From Symsagittifera roscoffensis (taxonomy: Eukaryota; Xenacoelomorpha; Acoela; Convolutidae): a stretch of 64,000 nucleotides of DNA. Every line of letters starts with the position of its first letter. Position 1 is the stretch's first letter. The DNA is taken from the NCBI RefSeq assembly GCF_963678635.1, contig NC_087071.1:31360141-31424140 (forward strand), written 5' to 3'. The notes beneath the pieces were generated by a model, which had not been told where the DNA came from, made no database searches, and saw only the letters and a program-made list of their open reading frames with translations. The position numbers and the translations under genes were made by a program. Shown in pieces: positions 62,968 through 64,000 of the stretch.

Positions 62968-63175
62968 AGTATTTGGAATTAAAAATTTGATATTCAGTAT
63001 TTGGGATCTGCACTTAAGGTTCAGTATTTGAGAGAGTGAATTTAAACGATGAAGATAGTATTTGGGATGAGATGACAGAGTCCTGAAGAGATATCGCCGA
63101 ATTAGGTCAGTATTTGGGATTCAGTATTTGAGGTTCAGTACTTTGGGAATCGGTATTTGAGTTTCAGTATTTGGG
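62968..63175 (+). repeat. Degenerate tandem array of TTCAGTATTTGGGAT
   Basis: About nine copies of a 10-14-bp unit (TCAGTATTTGGGAT, TTCAGTATTTGAG, TCGGTATTTGAG and variants) at irregular spacing of 10-50 bp. Confidence 0.75.
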
Positions 63176-64000
63176 AGCAAGAGTTCATTTTTGAAGATAG
63201 TGTTTACGGTTTATTAGTTAGCAATTCAAATCTTTTTGAATAGCTAACTCACAATTATTAAACAAGTTTAGATCTCTGAATGACCTATTTTCCAGGAACA
63301 TTCCCGACTCAAATAATTGTTGGATCTCGCTCAAAGCTCGACAGAGATGTTTTATGGGGCAGATAAGGTAATCTAGGATCAAAATTTTTTTTTAAAATCA
63401 AAACAATGTTTTTTTTTGCTAAAACTTAATTTTGCTGTTCGCTGGAAGGGTTGGTTCGCATTTTATCAGCATTGCATTGTGATTAGGCTGCTTTTTTGAT
63501 TTTCATTACTTTTTTTGGTATTTTCTTGCAATTAGAAAAAAAAGGCCGTTTTTAAAAAAAAAACTGAAAATTTCATCATCTGGAGTGCGGTAAACGAGGT
63601 CAATTATGGCCTGTTTTTAGGAGTTTTTTTCAGAATTCACTTTAAAAAAAACTTTTTGAAGTCAAAAAATTACTTACTATCAAGACACTATAGCTTGTAG
63701 GTCAGAGTTTAATTTTTGGTCTATAATTTTTTATCAATTTTTTGATACGTAGTTTTTTTTCAGTGTGTCAACAAACTTTTTGTTAAGTTTTTTTATTGGA
63801 TATTCAGAATCCTGAAAGTATAATTCTTTAGGGACAATTTTTTGTCTTGAGTCAATCTAGGGGATGATTGGCTTTCGCCATGTACAAAATAGGATCGGTT
63901 ACATTTATAGTTGAATAGATAGAGGCCGTCGAAAAGTTAGTTTAATTTTGAAAAATTGTCAAAGTTTTTTTAAATTTTTTTAGAGAAATCATCTGAATCC
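63176..64000. other. No recognised feature
   Basis: AT-rich with many A and T runs; nothing supportable. Confidence 0.6.

Noticed and set aside
62968-63175. CRISPR-like array
   Set aside because: Units are short, variable and unevenly spaced, and the genome is animal; a degenerate minisatellite fits better.

Overview
The window is a piece of an AT-rich invertebrate (metazoan) genome. The evidence is a two-domain, eukaryote-type 6-phosphofructokinase gene cut by GT-AG introns, a Gypsy-type LTR retrotransposon, remains of two kinds of non-LTR reverse-transcriptase element, tRNA-derived SINE heads, and many small terminal-inverted-repeat (TIR) elements with 8-bp target duplications. The phylum cannot be fixed from the sequence alone. 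Coding density is low; most of the 64 kb is intron, relic or repeat.

Layout. 1-5453: sequence upstream of the first visible pfk exon (probably pfk intron), with a hAT-like MITE (1345-1673), a complete copy of a TIR repeat (2967-3412), SINE heads and a few unassigned short ORFs. 5454-23098: ten exons of pfk on the + strand encoding the last 492 residues, ending at TAA 23096-23098. Its introns are packed with one TIR repeat family, a near-perfect 500-bp hairpin inside intron 2, and foldback elements in intron 3. 23099-28904: 3' flank and repeats. 28905-29426 (-): candidate gene for a small membrane protein. 29678-31676: TIR elements, one with a clear 8-bp target duplication and one carrying arrays of a GCGGAATCCGC-like palindrome. 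32200-35529 (-): decayed non-LTR retrotransposon whose RT segment is present as three tandem 805-bp units. 35900-38698 (+): decayed RT followed by a restriction-like nuclease. 39058-46204: strand-asymmetric DNA (+ strand rich in G and T) with a chain of broken, unidentified minus-strand ORFs and a 310-bp direct duplication. 46600-49300: cluster of hAT-like MITEs. 48955-49846 (+): a small two-exon gene for a proline-rich repeat/coiled-coil protein, not recognised. 50344-50655: LINE RT tail. 52328-59514: one complete Gypsy element with matching 259-bp LTRs and a CAGTT target duplication. 59545-64000: another MITE, a short tandem array and otherwise unassigned DNA.

Most notable points: (i) the Gypsy insertion looks young by its LTRs and target site, yet its coding region has a one-base frame change at a G8 run and two in-frame stops; (ii) its primer-binding site overlaps the gag start codon and fits a tRNA-Ser 3' end; (iii) a ~237-bp-arm hairpin lies in a pfk intron and should be transcribed with pfk; (iv) five MITE copies of one family carry 8-bp target duplications, two of them in tandem with the same octamer on all sides; (v) the unidentified minus-strand ORF chain at 43-46 kb is the best place to look for something undescribed.
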